Of a stretch of 5,474 nucleotides of DNA, positions 1 through 5,474 are shown piece after piece; position 1 is the first letter of the stretch, and each line of letters opens with the position of its first letter. The stretch lies in assembly GCA_016200955.1 (NCBI GenBank), contig JACQDU010000206.1:1-5474 (forward strand), read 5' to 3'. Under the pieces are notes generated by a model. The model was not told where the DNA came from, searched no databases, and worked only from the letters and a program-made list of their open reading frames with translations. The DNA is from a bacterium. Its GTDB lineage: Bacteria; Planctomycetota; J058; JACQDU01. The translations under genes were made by a program, and so were the position numbers.

Positions 1-962
1 ACATCTACGCGCTCGGCGTCCTCATCTTCGAGTCGCTCACCGGGAGGCCGCCCCGCGGGCTCGAGCTCCCGAGCGAGCTCCGGCCGGACCTCGACGCCCG
101 CTGGGACAGGATCCTGAAGCGCGCGCTCGCCCGCGACCCCGACAAGCGCTTCTCTCACGTGAGAGAGCTGCGCTCCGAGGTCATGTCCGTCCTCGCGCGA
201 GTGCCCCTGCGAAAGCCCGAGCCCTCGCCCGACGGCGAGGCGCCCCGGCGCCCCGCCCTGCCCGCGAGGGTCCGCGAGCCGCCGCCTCTCCCGCTCGACG
301 ACATGGTCTCGATCCCCGCGGGCAAGGTCTCGATCGGAGACGCCGCGAGCCCGGAGGCGAGGCCCGTTCTGGAGATCGAGCTCGCCGCTTTCCGGATCGA
401 CCGCACGCCGGTCACGAACTCCCAGTATCACGCCTTCGTGCTCGCGACGGGCGCTCGCCCTCCGCGGGTCTGGGGGGGGAAGCCGAAGGTCGTCCCGCGG
501 GCCCTCCCGCGCGCGATCGTCTCTCTCCCCGTGACGGGAGTGACGTGGGACGAAGCCGCCGCCTTCGCGGCATGGGCGAAGAAGCGGCTCCCGACCGAGG
601 CGGAATGGGAGAGAGCCGCCCGCGGCCGCTCGGGGCGCGACTTCCCTTACGGGGATTCGTTCGACGAGAAGAAGATCAACGCCGACCAGAAGGCGCTCGC
701 TCCCGTGGACGCCTACCAGGAAGGCGCGAGCGACGAGGGCGTCCTCGACCTCACCGGGAATGCCTGGGAGTGGTGCGAAGACGTTCACGGTCCTTACCCG
801 CCGTCGTCCGCCAAGGGAAGCGCGAAGGGCGCCGCCCGGGTGATCCGCGGCGGTTACGACCCCGGCCAGCCCGGCTCGGGGAGCGCGTGGTTCCGGGGGT
901 GCCTGCGCCACGACGTCGCGAACCCCCGCGTCGGCTTCCGCTGCGCGAGGAGCGGAAGCTGA
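1..962 (+). CDS. Ser/Thr protein kinase (C-terminal part) fused to FGE/SUMF1-like domain, 5' partial
   Basis: The reading frame is open from the left edge (first full codon at position 3) to TGA at 960-962, so the start and most of the kinase lie outside the window. The first visible residues, IYALGVLIFESLTGRPP, match subdomain IX of Hanks-type kinases, and RALARDPDKRF (about 114-155) carries the subdomain XI arginine. A proline/arginine-rich linker (about 190-300) with no membrane segment follows. From about 303 comes a formylglycine-generating-enzyme/SUMF1-type domain: MVSIPAGKVSIG, VTNSQYHAFV, RLPTEAEWERAARG, GNAWEW, RGGYD and terminal VGFRC. The catalytic cysteine pair that true FGEs carry just after the RGG motif is not visible; the remaining cysteines sit at WEWC, FRGC and FRCA. 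Sulfatase-activating activity is therefore unlikely. A cytoplasmic signalling kinase with a C-terminal binding or output module of this fold, as in other bacterial kinase fusions, is the inference. Substrate unknown. Confidence 0.9.
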   Translation, partial: IYALGVLIFESLTGRPPRGLELPSELRPDLDARWDRILKRALARDPDKRFSHVRELRSEVMSVLARVPLRKPEPSPDGEAPRRPALPARVREPPPLPLDDMVSIPAGKVSIGDAASPEARPVLEIELAAFRIDRTPVTNSQYHAFVLATGARPPRVWGGKPKVVPRALPRAIVSLPVTGVTWDEAAAFAAWAKKRLPTEAEWERAARGRSGRDFPYGDSFDEKKINADQKALAPVDAYQEGASDEGVLDLTGNAWEWCEDVHGPYPPSSAKGSAKGAARVIRGGYDPGQPGSGSAWFRGCLRHDVANPRVGFRCARSGS

Positions 963-1016
963 GCCCCGGACTGAACCCGGAGCGTCCTCGAGCGTCGATC
1001 CTGGTCAGGTCCCCGT

Positions 1017-1046
1017 TTGACAGCGGGTTCCCCCTGCGCCTAGGCT
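1017..1046 (+). promoter_or_regulatory. Probable sigma70-type promoter of the small lipoprotein gene
   Basis: A perfect -35 hexamer TTGACA (1017-1022) is followed after 18 bases by TAGGCT (1041-1046), which keeps the T, A and final T that matter most in a -10 box. The predicted transcript start is about 1052-1054, just ahead of a strong Shine-Dalgarno sequence at 1059-1065. Its position between the kinase/FGE stop and the lipoprotein gene suggests that the lipoprotein is transcribed on its own. Only the sequence match supports this. Confidence 0.5.
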
Positions 1047-1051
1047 CCGTC

Positions 1052-1065
1052 TCCTCCCGGGAGGA
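1052..1065 (+). promoter_or_regulatory. 14-bp perfect palindrome containing a Shine-Dalgarno sequence
   Basis: TCCTCCCGGGAGGA is a perfect inverted repeat. Its right half, GGGAGGA (1059-1065), is an excellent ribosome binding site, 4 bases before an ATG at 1070. It sits at the predicted transcript start. As DNA it could be an operator overlapping +1; as RNA, TCCTC could pair with GAGGA and hide the ribosome binding site. It may also be a chance product of a pyrimidine-rich stretch next to a Shine-Dalgarno sequence. Confidence 0.35.
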
Positions 1066-1189
1066 CACGATGCGACGCATGAAGAAAGCCAGCCTCGCGC
1101 GGTTCGCGGAGCGCGAAGCGCGGCGCGAAGATCATCCGCGCGAGACGTCGAAACCAGCTCGTTTTGGCGAGGGACGCGGCATCTCTGGA

Positions 1190-1540
1190 ATGAAGCGGTT
1201 GAGCCTTGCGCTCGCCCTCGGCTTCCTGATCGGCGGGACCATGAACCTGACGGGGTGCGCCGCGCTCACGGGCCTCGTAACCGGCGCCTTCACGGGAGCG
1301 GTGGACGCCCCCGCCGAGGTCTACCGCCACCACCGCGGCGACTTCACGCGCAACCCGATCTACTGGCCCTTCAACGTCCTGTTCTTCGTTCCTCTCGGGA
1401 TCGCCGCGGGTCCCATCGCCGGCTTCGGGAAGGGCCTCGCGCTGGACATGGAGTGGCTCATAGACCGGACGCCCTACGATCGCGCGTTCGGGACTTACAA
1501 GGAGCCGAGCGTCTGGCGGCCTTACACGATCCACTGGTAA
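1190..1540 (+). CDS. Small lipoprotein of unknown function
   Basis: This encodes 116 residues ending at TAA 1538-1540. The N-terminus is a typical lipoprotein signal peptide: a MKR basic start, a hydrophobic core (residues 4-20) and the lipobox LTGC with Cys23 as the predicted lipidated residue. The mature protein begins with a glycine/threonine-rich stretch (TGLVTGAFTGAVDAP), then a histidine/arginine patch, a hydrophobic segment at residues 59-84 (WPFNVLFFVPLGIAAG and on) and an aromatic C-terminus ending WRPYTIHW. I do not recognise a named family. Residues 59-84 might insert in or lie on a membrane. The start is uncertain: ATG 1190 has no well-spaced ribosome binding site, whereas in-frame ATG 1070 has a strong one (GGGAGGA) and a promoter just upstream, and would add 40 charged residues before the signal peptide. 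I chose 1190 because the signal peptide then begins the protein and because the 1070-1189 codons are clearly less G/C-rich at third positions than the neighbouring genes. It converges on the secretin gene. Confidence 0.72.
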   Translation: MKRLSLALALGFLIGGTMNLTGCAALTGLVTGAFTGAVDAPAEVYRHHRGDFTRNPIYWPFNVLFFVPLGIAAGPIAGFGKGLALDMEWLIDRTPYDRAFGTYKEPSVWRPYTIHW

Positions 1541-1541
1541 C

Positions 1542-1561
1542 GAGAGCTAGCGACCGCTCTC
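1542..1561. terminator. Weak hairpin between convergent gene ends
   Basis: GAGAGC (1542-1547) pairs with GCTCTC (1556-1561) across an 8-base loop, lying over the 6-base gap between the lipoprotein and secretin stop codons and running into the secretin C-terminal codons. A bidirectional terminator would be expected here, but there is no T-tract on either side and the stem is only 6 bp, so this is tentative. Confidence 0.22.
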
Positions 1562-2824
1562 TCCCAGGGCGCCCGGGATCGTGCGGAGCCGCTCGTCCGC
1601 CTTCTCCACGTTCGAGAGGATCCTGAGCTTCAAGACGAAGATGATGTCCGTCTTGACCTCCTCCTCGTCGATCGACTGGAAGAGGCGCCCGATGAGAGGA
1701 ATGCTCCCGACCACGGGGATCTTCGTGTGGTTCTTGCGGACGCGCTTCTCGAAGAGGCCGCCCAGCACGAGGAGCTCGCCGTTCCTCAGGTCGACCTCGG
1801 TGTCGACGGTCCGCTCGGAAATCCGCGGCACCGGGAGGCCGCCCGTCGGGTTGAGCAGGAAGTCCACGACGCTCGAGACGGACGGCTTCACGTCCACCAG
1901 GATCGCCTCGGTCCCGACGACGACCGGCGTCACGTCGAGCTGGACTCCTACCGGCTCGAACGTGGTCGAGATCTGCTGGAGCGTCGTGTTGACGATGTTC
2001 GTCGTGAAGATCGGCTCGCGCGTCTTCGCCGTGAGCGTCGCCTTGTGCCCCGAGTGGACGACCACGCGCGGCGCCGAGAGGACCTCGGCGTAGCCGTCCT
2101 TCTCCAGCGCGCGGAGGACGTAGTCGAAGTCGCCCAGGATCTCCTGGGCCTTGCCGACCGCGGCCCAGTCCACCGCCGCTCCCTGGAAGGGGAGCGCGCC
2201 CGAGCGCAAGGAGTCCAGGAAGGACGGCGAGTTGAAGGTCCCGTCGAACTTCCTGAAGGCCGTGTTCGCCGCGGGAGCGCGGTTCACGTGGAGCTCGAAG
2301 CCGAACTCGAAGTTCGCGCTCCGGCGGATCTCGATGACCTTCGCCTCGATCTCGACCTGCGCGGGGACGCGGTCCACCTGGTAGAGAACGCGTTCGAGCG
2401 TCTCGAGCGTGTCCTTCTGCTCCGTGATGATGAGCATGTTGTGGAGCGGGACGTCGAGGATCCTTCCCTGGGGCGACTTCCAGTTGTTGAGGATCGCGAG
2501 GAGGACGGCTCCCTGGACGTGCTTGATCCGGTAGAACTTCGTGACGTAGCCCTTGAGGGGGCCCGAGGTCTCCTCGTAGGAGTAGTCGCGGCCGGTCACG
2601 CCCGCGAGCTGCGGGAAGCCGGGGGCGGGGCCGAAGAGCTCGCCCGTCGGGTTCGTGAGCGCGTCGCTCCCGATCGCGGCGTTCGTCCCGGAGCCGATCT
2701 CCGCCTCGAGGCCCGGCGGCAGCTTGGGCTCCGCCTTCGGCCTCTCGGGCTGCGGCTCGGCGCACCCGCTCACCCCGGCGAGGGTGAGGGCGCCCACGGC
2801 CAGAAGGGACGCAACGATCCTCAT
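1547..2824 (-). CDS. Lipoprotein secretin (type II/III secretion or type IV pilus outer-membrane channel family)
   Basis: This encodes 425 residues, from ATG at 2824-2822 to TAG at 1549-1547. A short signal peptide ends in lipobox VSGC with Cys21 lipidated, which anchors the N-terminus to a membrane. A proline-rich linker (22-40) follows. Residues about 92-152 (KFYRIKHVQ... DVPLHNMLIITEQ) form one secretin N-type domain, and the secretin core starts at PAQVEIEAKVIEI (154-166). The channel domain includes EVLSAPRVVVHSGHKATL (247-264), GVQLDVTP (293-300), DVKPSVSSV (311-319) and a near-canonical secretin signature at 348-382, ending VGSIPLIGRLF. The family forms a multimeric outer-membrane pore for pilus or protein export. 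The protein is short for the family, with one N-domain rather than several. Being a lipoprotein and having HPSVSxV-like wording in the core recalls MshL/PilN/BfpB type IVb pilus secretins, but this is only a resemblance. No pilus or secretion partner is visible. The ribosome binding site is poor (a run of G about 5 bases upstream). Confidence 0.93.
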   Translation of the reverse strand: MRIVASLLAVGALTLAGVSGCAEPQPERPKAEPKLPPGLEAEIGSGTNAAIGSDALTNPTGELFGPAPGFPQLAGVTGRDYSYEETSGPLKGYVTKFYRIKHVQGAVLLAILNNWKSPQGRILDVPLHNMLIITEQKDTLETLERVLYQVDRVPAQVEIEAKVIEIRRSANFEFGFELHVNRAPAANTAFRKFDGTFNSPSFLDSLRSGALPFQGAAVDWAAVGKAQEILGDFDYVLRALEKDGYAEVLSAPRVVVHSGHKATLTAKTREPIFTTNIVNTTLQQISTTFEPVGVQLDVTPVVVGTEAILVDVKPSVSSVVDFLLNPTGGLPVPRISERTVDTEVDLRNGELLVLGGLFEKRVRKNHTKIPVVGSIPLIGRLFQSIDEEEVKTDIIFVLKLRILSNVEKADERLRTIPGALGESGR

Positions 2825-2862
2825 CGGCCCCCGCCGCGAACCATCTCGCGGGAGAGAAGGAG

Positions 2863-2868
2863 ATACTA
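2863..2868 (-). promoter_or_regulatory. Possible -10 element for the secretin gene
   Basis: Read on the minus strand, TAGTAT lies about 39 bases before the secretin ATG and matches TATAAT at four of six positions. No good -35 hexamer is found at 16-18 bases, so an independent secretin promoter is only a possibility; read-through from ahcY is the alternative. Confidence 0.2.
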
Positions 2869-2884
2869 GAAGTCGGGCGACTTC
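2869..2884 (-). terminator. Possible terminator after ahcY
   Basis: In the 99-base gap between ahcY and the secretin, GAAGTC (2869-2874) and GACTTC (2879-2884) form a 6-bp stem with a 4-base loop. On the minus strand it is followed by the pyrimidine-rich tail TAGTATCTCCTTCTCTCC. It lies about 40 bases after the ahcY stop. The tail lacks a true T-run, so termination may be partial or absent. A separate 10-bp palindrome, GGGCGCGCCC, sits at 2891-2900. Confidence 0.3.
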
Positions 2885-2923
2885 GCCAGCGGGCGCGCCC
2901 CGAGAAACTTACGGGAAGACGAT

Positions 2924-4291
2924 TTAGGTGCCCGACTCCCAGCTCGTGAGGTACTTCTGCTGCTCGGGGGTGAGCACGTCGATCTCGATGCCCATCGTCT
3001 CGAGCTTGAGCTTCGAGACGAACTCGTCGATCTCCTTGGGGACGTCGTGGACCTTCGCCGCGAGCTTGCCCTTGTTCTTGACGACGTACTCGAACGAGAG
3101 GGCCTGGGCCGCGAAGCTCATGTCCATGACCGACGCCGGGTGCCCGTGAGCGGCCGCGAGGTTCACGAGCCTCCCCTGCCCGATCACGGAGAGCCGCTTC
3201 CCGCTCCTGAGCGTGTACTCCTCGACGTGCTCGCGCACCTGGGTCACGGACTTCGAGAGCTCCTTGAGCGCGACGAGGTCGATCTCGACGTCGAAGTGGC
3301 CGGAGTTGCAGAGGACGGCTCCGTCTCTCATGACCTCGAAGTGCTCGCGGCGGATGACGCCCCGGTCGCCGGTGACGGTGCAGAAGAAGGTGCCTTCCTC
3401 GGCCGCCTGCTTCATGGGGAGGACGCGGAAGCCGTCCATGACGGCCTCGATCGCGCGGACCGGATCGACCTCGGTCACGACGACGTGCGCTCCGAGGCCG
3501 CGCGCGCGCGTCGCGATCCCACGGCCGCAGTAGCCGTAGCCGCAGACCACGAACGTCTTCCCCGCGAGGAGGTGGTCGGTCGCGCGGATGATCCCGTCGA
3601 CCGTGGACTGCCCGGTCCCGTACCGGTTGTCGAAGAAGTGCTTCACCATGGCGTCGTTCACGGCCATGACGGGGAAGGGAATGACGCCGTCGCGCTCCAT
3701 GGCGCGGAGGCGGATGATCCCGGTCGTCGTCTCCTCCATGGAGCCCACGATCCGCTTCGCGAGGTTCGCCCGCTGGTCGGGCTTGAGCGCCTGCGCCCAC
3801 GTCCTGAGAGCGGGAGATCCGATCTTCTCGATCATGTTCTTCGTCGTGAAGATCACCGACGAGACGAGGTCCGCTCCGTCGTCCATGGTGATCTGGGGCT
3901 CGTGCTCGAGCGCGGCGCGGATGTGGGCGTAGAAGGTCTCCGTGTCCTCGCCGCGGCGGGCGTAGACGCGCACGCCGTGGTCGCGGACGAGAGAGGCGGC
4001 CACGTCGTCCTGCGTCGAGAGGGGATTCGACGCGATGAGGACGAGGTCGGCTCCTCCGGCGACGAGGGCGCGGCAGAGGTTCGCCGTCTCGCTCGTCACG
4101 TGGAGGCAAGACGACATACGGATACCCTTGAAGGGCTTCTCCTTCTCGAAGCGCTCGCGGATCCTCGCGAGGACCGGCATGTCGCGGTCGGCCCAGAGGA
4201 TTCGCCGCTTGCCTTCGTCGGCGAGCGCCGGGTTGGCGATGTCGTGATCCGCTTGCTTCTCCGCCGGCTTCTTGACGACGCCCTTGGACAC
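2924..4291 (-). CDS. ahcY: Adenosylhomocysteinase (S-adenosyl-L-homocysteine hydrolase)
   Basis: This encodes 455 residues, from GTG at 4291-4289 to TAA at 2926-2924. The enzyme reversibly splits S-adenosylhomocysteine into adenosine and homocysteine with bound NAD, relieving product inhibition of methyltransferases; it is cytoplasmic and normally tetrameric. Visible motifs: CLHVTSETANL (62-72), NPLSTQDDVA (89-98), DDGAD (137-141), EETTTG (186-191), VKHFFDN (216-222) with the catalytic Lys and Asp-Asn, NAD-binding GYGYCGRG (251-258), GHFDVEID (331-338) and GHP (383-385). GTG is chosen because AGGAGGGG (4303-4296) precedes it at good spacing and residues further upstream are non-homologous. 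Oddities: YGTGQS replaces the YGC of the human enzyme, the C-terminus stops at YLTSWESGT without the Lys/Tyr NAD-binding tail of human-type enzymes, and about 24 extra residues lie between DDGAD and EETTTG. The first two resemble archaeal/thermophile AhcY. It lies 59 bases downstream of the ferritin-like gene. Confidence 0.97.
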   Translation of the reverse strand: MSKGVVKKPAEKQADHDIANPALADEGKRRILWADRDMPVLARIRERFEKEKPFKGIRMSSCLHVTSETANLCRALVAGGADLVLIASNPLSTQDDVAASLVRDHGVRVYARRGEDTETFYAHIRAALEHEPQITMDDGADLVSSVIFTTKNMIEKIGSPALRTWAQALKPDQRANLAKRIVGSMEETTTGIIRLRAMERDGVIPFPVMAVNDAMVKHFFDNRYGTGQSTVDGIIRATDHLLAGKTFVVCGYGYCGRGIATRARGLGAHVVVTEVDPVRAIEAVMDGFRVLPMKQAAEEGTFFCTVTGDRGVIRREHFEVMRDGAVLCNSGHFDVEIDLVALKELSKSVTQVREHVEEYTLRSGKRLSVIGQGRLVNLAAAHGHPASVMDMSFAAQALSFEYVVKNKGKLAAKVHDVPKEIDEFVSKLKLETMGIEIDVLTPEQQKYLTSWESGT

Positions 4292-4295
4292 GAGT

Positions 4296-4303
4296 CCCCT
4301 CCT
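4296..4303 (-). promoter_or_regulatory. Ribosome binding site that fixes the ahcY GTG start
   Basis: On the minus strand AGGAGGGG stands 4 bases before GTG 4291 (GGAGG itself is 6 bases away). No other plausible in-frame start close to the first conserved AhcY residues has such a site. Its first three bases also take part in the stem of the upstream hairpin. Confidence 0.7.
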
Positions 4304-4346
4304 GCTTCCGTCGCGGCGGGCTTGCCCGGCCGCAAGGAAAGGCAGG
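4301..4346 (-). promoter_or_regulatory. Long imperfect hairpin in the ahcY leader
   Basis: Three successive stem blocks can be paired by eye: CCTGC (4301-4305) with GCAGG (4342-4346), TTCC (4306-4309) with GGAA (4336-4339), and GCGGCGGG (4313-4320) with CCCGGCCGC (4325-4333, one bulged base) around a CTTG/CAAG loop. In total 17 base pairs span 46 of the 59 bases between the ferritin-like stop and the ahcY start. On the minus strand the distal arm ends inside the ahcY ribosome binding site. There is no T-tract, so a classical terminator is unlikely. Control of ahcY translation, transcript processing or transcript-end protection are the alternatives. It does not show the conserved bases of the known SAH riboswitch. 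Confidence 0.45.
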
Positions 4347-4350
4347 GATT

Positions 4351-5474
4351 TTAAGGCGAGCCTCTCGAGAAGCAAGCCAAACCCGCTCGCTCGGCCAACA
4401 GCTTCCGGGCACGACAGAGAACCGCCTCGCGCGTCTCCCGGAAGGTCTCCTCGAACCTCGCTCTCCCGAAGCGGCCGTGGGCGAGGAGAGCGGCTCGCTC
4501 GTCGTCCGAGACCGCCGAGAGCGACGGGCTCCGCGGGAGAGAAGCGAGGGCCCTCTCGACTGCTCCCGCTGTCTCGCACGAACCGCGCTCGAGGCACCAC
4601 TCGAGGATCGCCCAAGCGAGATCCACGTGCCGCGCCTCGTCTCTCGCGATCACCGAGAGCGCCGCCTTCACCGATTGGTCCTTCGCCTCCTCTCGCGCGA
4701 GGACGGCCACGCGAGCGGCGAAGCCCTCGATCAAGCACCCATCCCTGAGAGACTCGACCGCGAGCCGGGCCATCTCGTCCTCGAGAGAGCCGAAGCGCCG
4801 CGCGGCCCTCGCCTCGGGGAAGGTCCCGGGAGAGAGCGGCTCCCTCGCATACGCGCTCGCGAGAGCGAAGCAGACCCTGGCATGGACGATCTCGTCCAGC
4901 GCCGCGCGGTGCGCTCTCTCGACGAGAGAAGGCGGCGCTCCGAGCGCGATGAGGTCGAGGGAGAGAGCGGAGAAGGCTGCGACCGAGGCGTGCTCCGCGC
5001 GAGCCTCGACGAGCCACTCCCGCGCAAGCTCCTCCCTGTCTTCCTGCGCGAGAGTACCCAGGTCCGGCTCCGTCCTCGCCGTCCATGCGTCTCCCGGAAC
5101 GACGCTCGCCGTCCTCGCCTGGCCCCGCACGCGGAACGGCCGCCCGCACGAGAAGCCCTTTCCGTTGCTGAAAACGACGACGGCGATCGGGACCCAGATC
5201 GGCGCCGTCACCAGGGCGAGCGCGAAGATGGGGATCGCGACGAAGCCCCAGATGATGGTCTCGGCGACCTTCTGGCCCTTCTCGCCCGCCGTTTCCTCGC
5301 GCGCCCGCGGGAGAGGCTGCTCGGGCATCGAGGGAATGGCGCGCTCGAAGACGAGGTCGCGGGAGACGTCCACGCGCCCTCCTTCGACGTCGACGTGGCG
5401 GCCGCGCTCCGGCGGGACGTAGAAGACGAGGCGCCACGGGTCGGAGCCTTCCCGCGGCTCGAGCGCTTCCACGA
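4351..5474 (-). CDS. Membrane-anchored ferritin-like (diiron-type) domain protein, 5' partial
   Basis: The frame is open to the right edge; a GTG at 5472-5470 could be a start, but there is no room to see a ribosome binding site, so the gene probably begins outside. It ends at TAA 4353-4351. Numbering from that GTG, residues 72-101 (IIWGFVAIPIFALALVTAPI and on) form a long proline-containing hydrophobic stretch, either one long or two short membrane segments. Residues about 142-295 look like a four-helix ferritin-like bundle with the expected diiron ligands: EH at 160-161, ExxH at 194-197 (DEIVHAR), Glu249 (GCLIEG) and ExxH at 279-282 (DEARHVD). The pattern closely resembles an uncharacterised ferritin-like family frequent in myxobacteria. 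Its reaction is unknown; iron or oxygen chemistry at the membrane is inferred from the ligands. The C-terminal helical tail (about 320-373) carries two cysteines. It is upstream of, and co-oriented with, ahcY. Confidence 0.8.
   Translation of the reverse strand, partial: VEALEPREGSDPWRLVFYVPPERGRHVDVEGGRVDVSRDLVFERAIPSMPEQPLPRAREETAGEKGQKVAETIIWGFVAIPIFALALVTAPIWVPIAVVVFSNGKGFSCGRPFRVRGQARTASVVPGDAWTARTEPDLGTLAQEDREELAREWLVEARAEHASVAAFSALSLDLIALGAPPSLVERAHRAALDEIVHARVCFALASAYAREPLSPGTFPEARAARRFGSLEDEMARLAVESLRDGCLIEGFAARVAVLAREEAKDQSVKAALSVIARDEARHVDLAWAILEWCLERGSCETAGAVERALASLPRSPSLSAVSDDERAALLAHGRFGRARFEETFRETREAVLCRARKLLAERAGLACFSRGSP

Noticed and set aside
980..996. Direct repeat GAGCGTC-CTC-GAGCGTC upstream of the 1017 promoter
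   Set aside because: Only two 7-base copies, 10 bases apart; easily due to chance in GC-rich sequence, though an activator site cannot be excluded.
2849..2866. AAGGAGAT on the plus strand resembling a ribosome binding site
   Set aside because: No start codon follows at a usable distance, and the next plus-strand frames are shadows of ahcY.
1727..2869. Plus-strand open frames opposite the secretin and ahcY (also 3047-4354)
   Set aside because: The translations are rich in Arg/Glu/Asp/His without motifs, as expected for the antisense frame of GC-biased codons; no ribosome binding site supports them.
2891..2900. GGGCGCGCCC palindrome after ahcY
   Set aside because: A loopless GC palindrome of this length is common in this composition, and no tract or partner sequence gives it a role.
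4292..4350. Known SAH riboswitch upstream of ahcY
   Set aside because: The conserved core of that riboswitch is not seen, and 59 bases leave little room once the ribosome binding site is counted.
1458..4412. Very long open frame (984 codons) on the minus strand across the secretin and ahcY genes
   Set aside because: It is an arginine/proline-rich shadow in high-GC sequence, with no domain motifs, overlapping two clearly recognisable genes in another frame.
4292..5437. Upstream extension of the ahcY frame to an 837-residue protein
   Set aside because: Upstream residues overlap the ferritin-like gene in another frame and show no homology-like motifs, and GTG 4291 has a strong ribosome binding site.

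Overview
The window is GC-rich, with strong G/C preference at third codon positions. It looks like ordinary chromosome of a bacterium with a complex envelope and signalling repertoire. Clues are a Ser/Thr kinase fused to a formylglycine-generating-enzyme-like domain, two lipoproteins with clean lipoboxes, a secretin (so an outer membrane is present), and a ferritin-like domain resembling one common in myxobacteria. Myxococcota or Acidobacteriota (or a related high-GC phylum) fit best, but no marker fixes the phylum.

Layout: five protein genes in two converging blocks. On the plus strand are the 3' end of a kinase/FGE-like fusion (to 962), an intergenic segment with a good promoter-like sequence and a palindrome over a Shine-Dalgarno site (about 963-1189), and a small lipoprotein of unknown function (1190-1540). 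On the minus strand, read from the right edge, are a membrane-anchored ferritin-like protein (5474 to 4351, 5' end outside the window), S-adenosylhomocysteine hydrolase ahcY (4291-2924) and a lipoprotein secretin (2824-1547). The two blocks meet with 6 bases between stop codons (1541-1546). No stretch over 300 bases lacks a gene. I saw no rRNA, tRNA, CRISPR array, insertion sequence or phage gene.

The three minus-strand genes have gaps of 59 and 99 bases and could be partly co-transcribed, but their functions (diiron-type protein, methyl-cycle enzyme, outer-membrane channel) do not form one obvious pathway. The 59-base gap before ahcY is nearly filled by a long imperfect hairpin that takes in the edge of the ahcY ribosome binding site. 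The 99-base gap before the secretin holds a small hairpin and a weak -10-like element.

I do not see a convincing new multi-gene system. The best leads are the hairpin before ahcY, the mosaic AhcY (archaeal/thermophile-like motifs and C-terminus with a mid-size insertion at the site where bacterial enzymes carry a longer one), the conflicting start signals of the small lipoprotein, the isolated lipoprotein secretin, and the kinase fused to an FGE-like domain lacking the catalytic cysteine pair.
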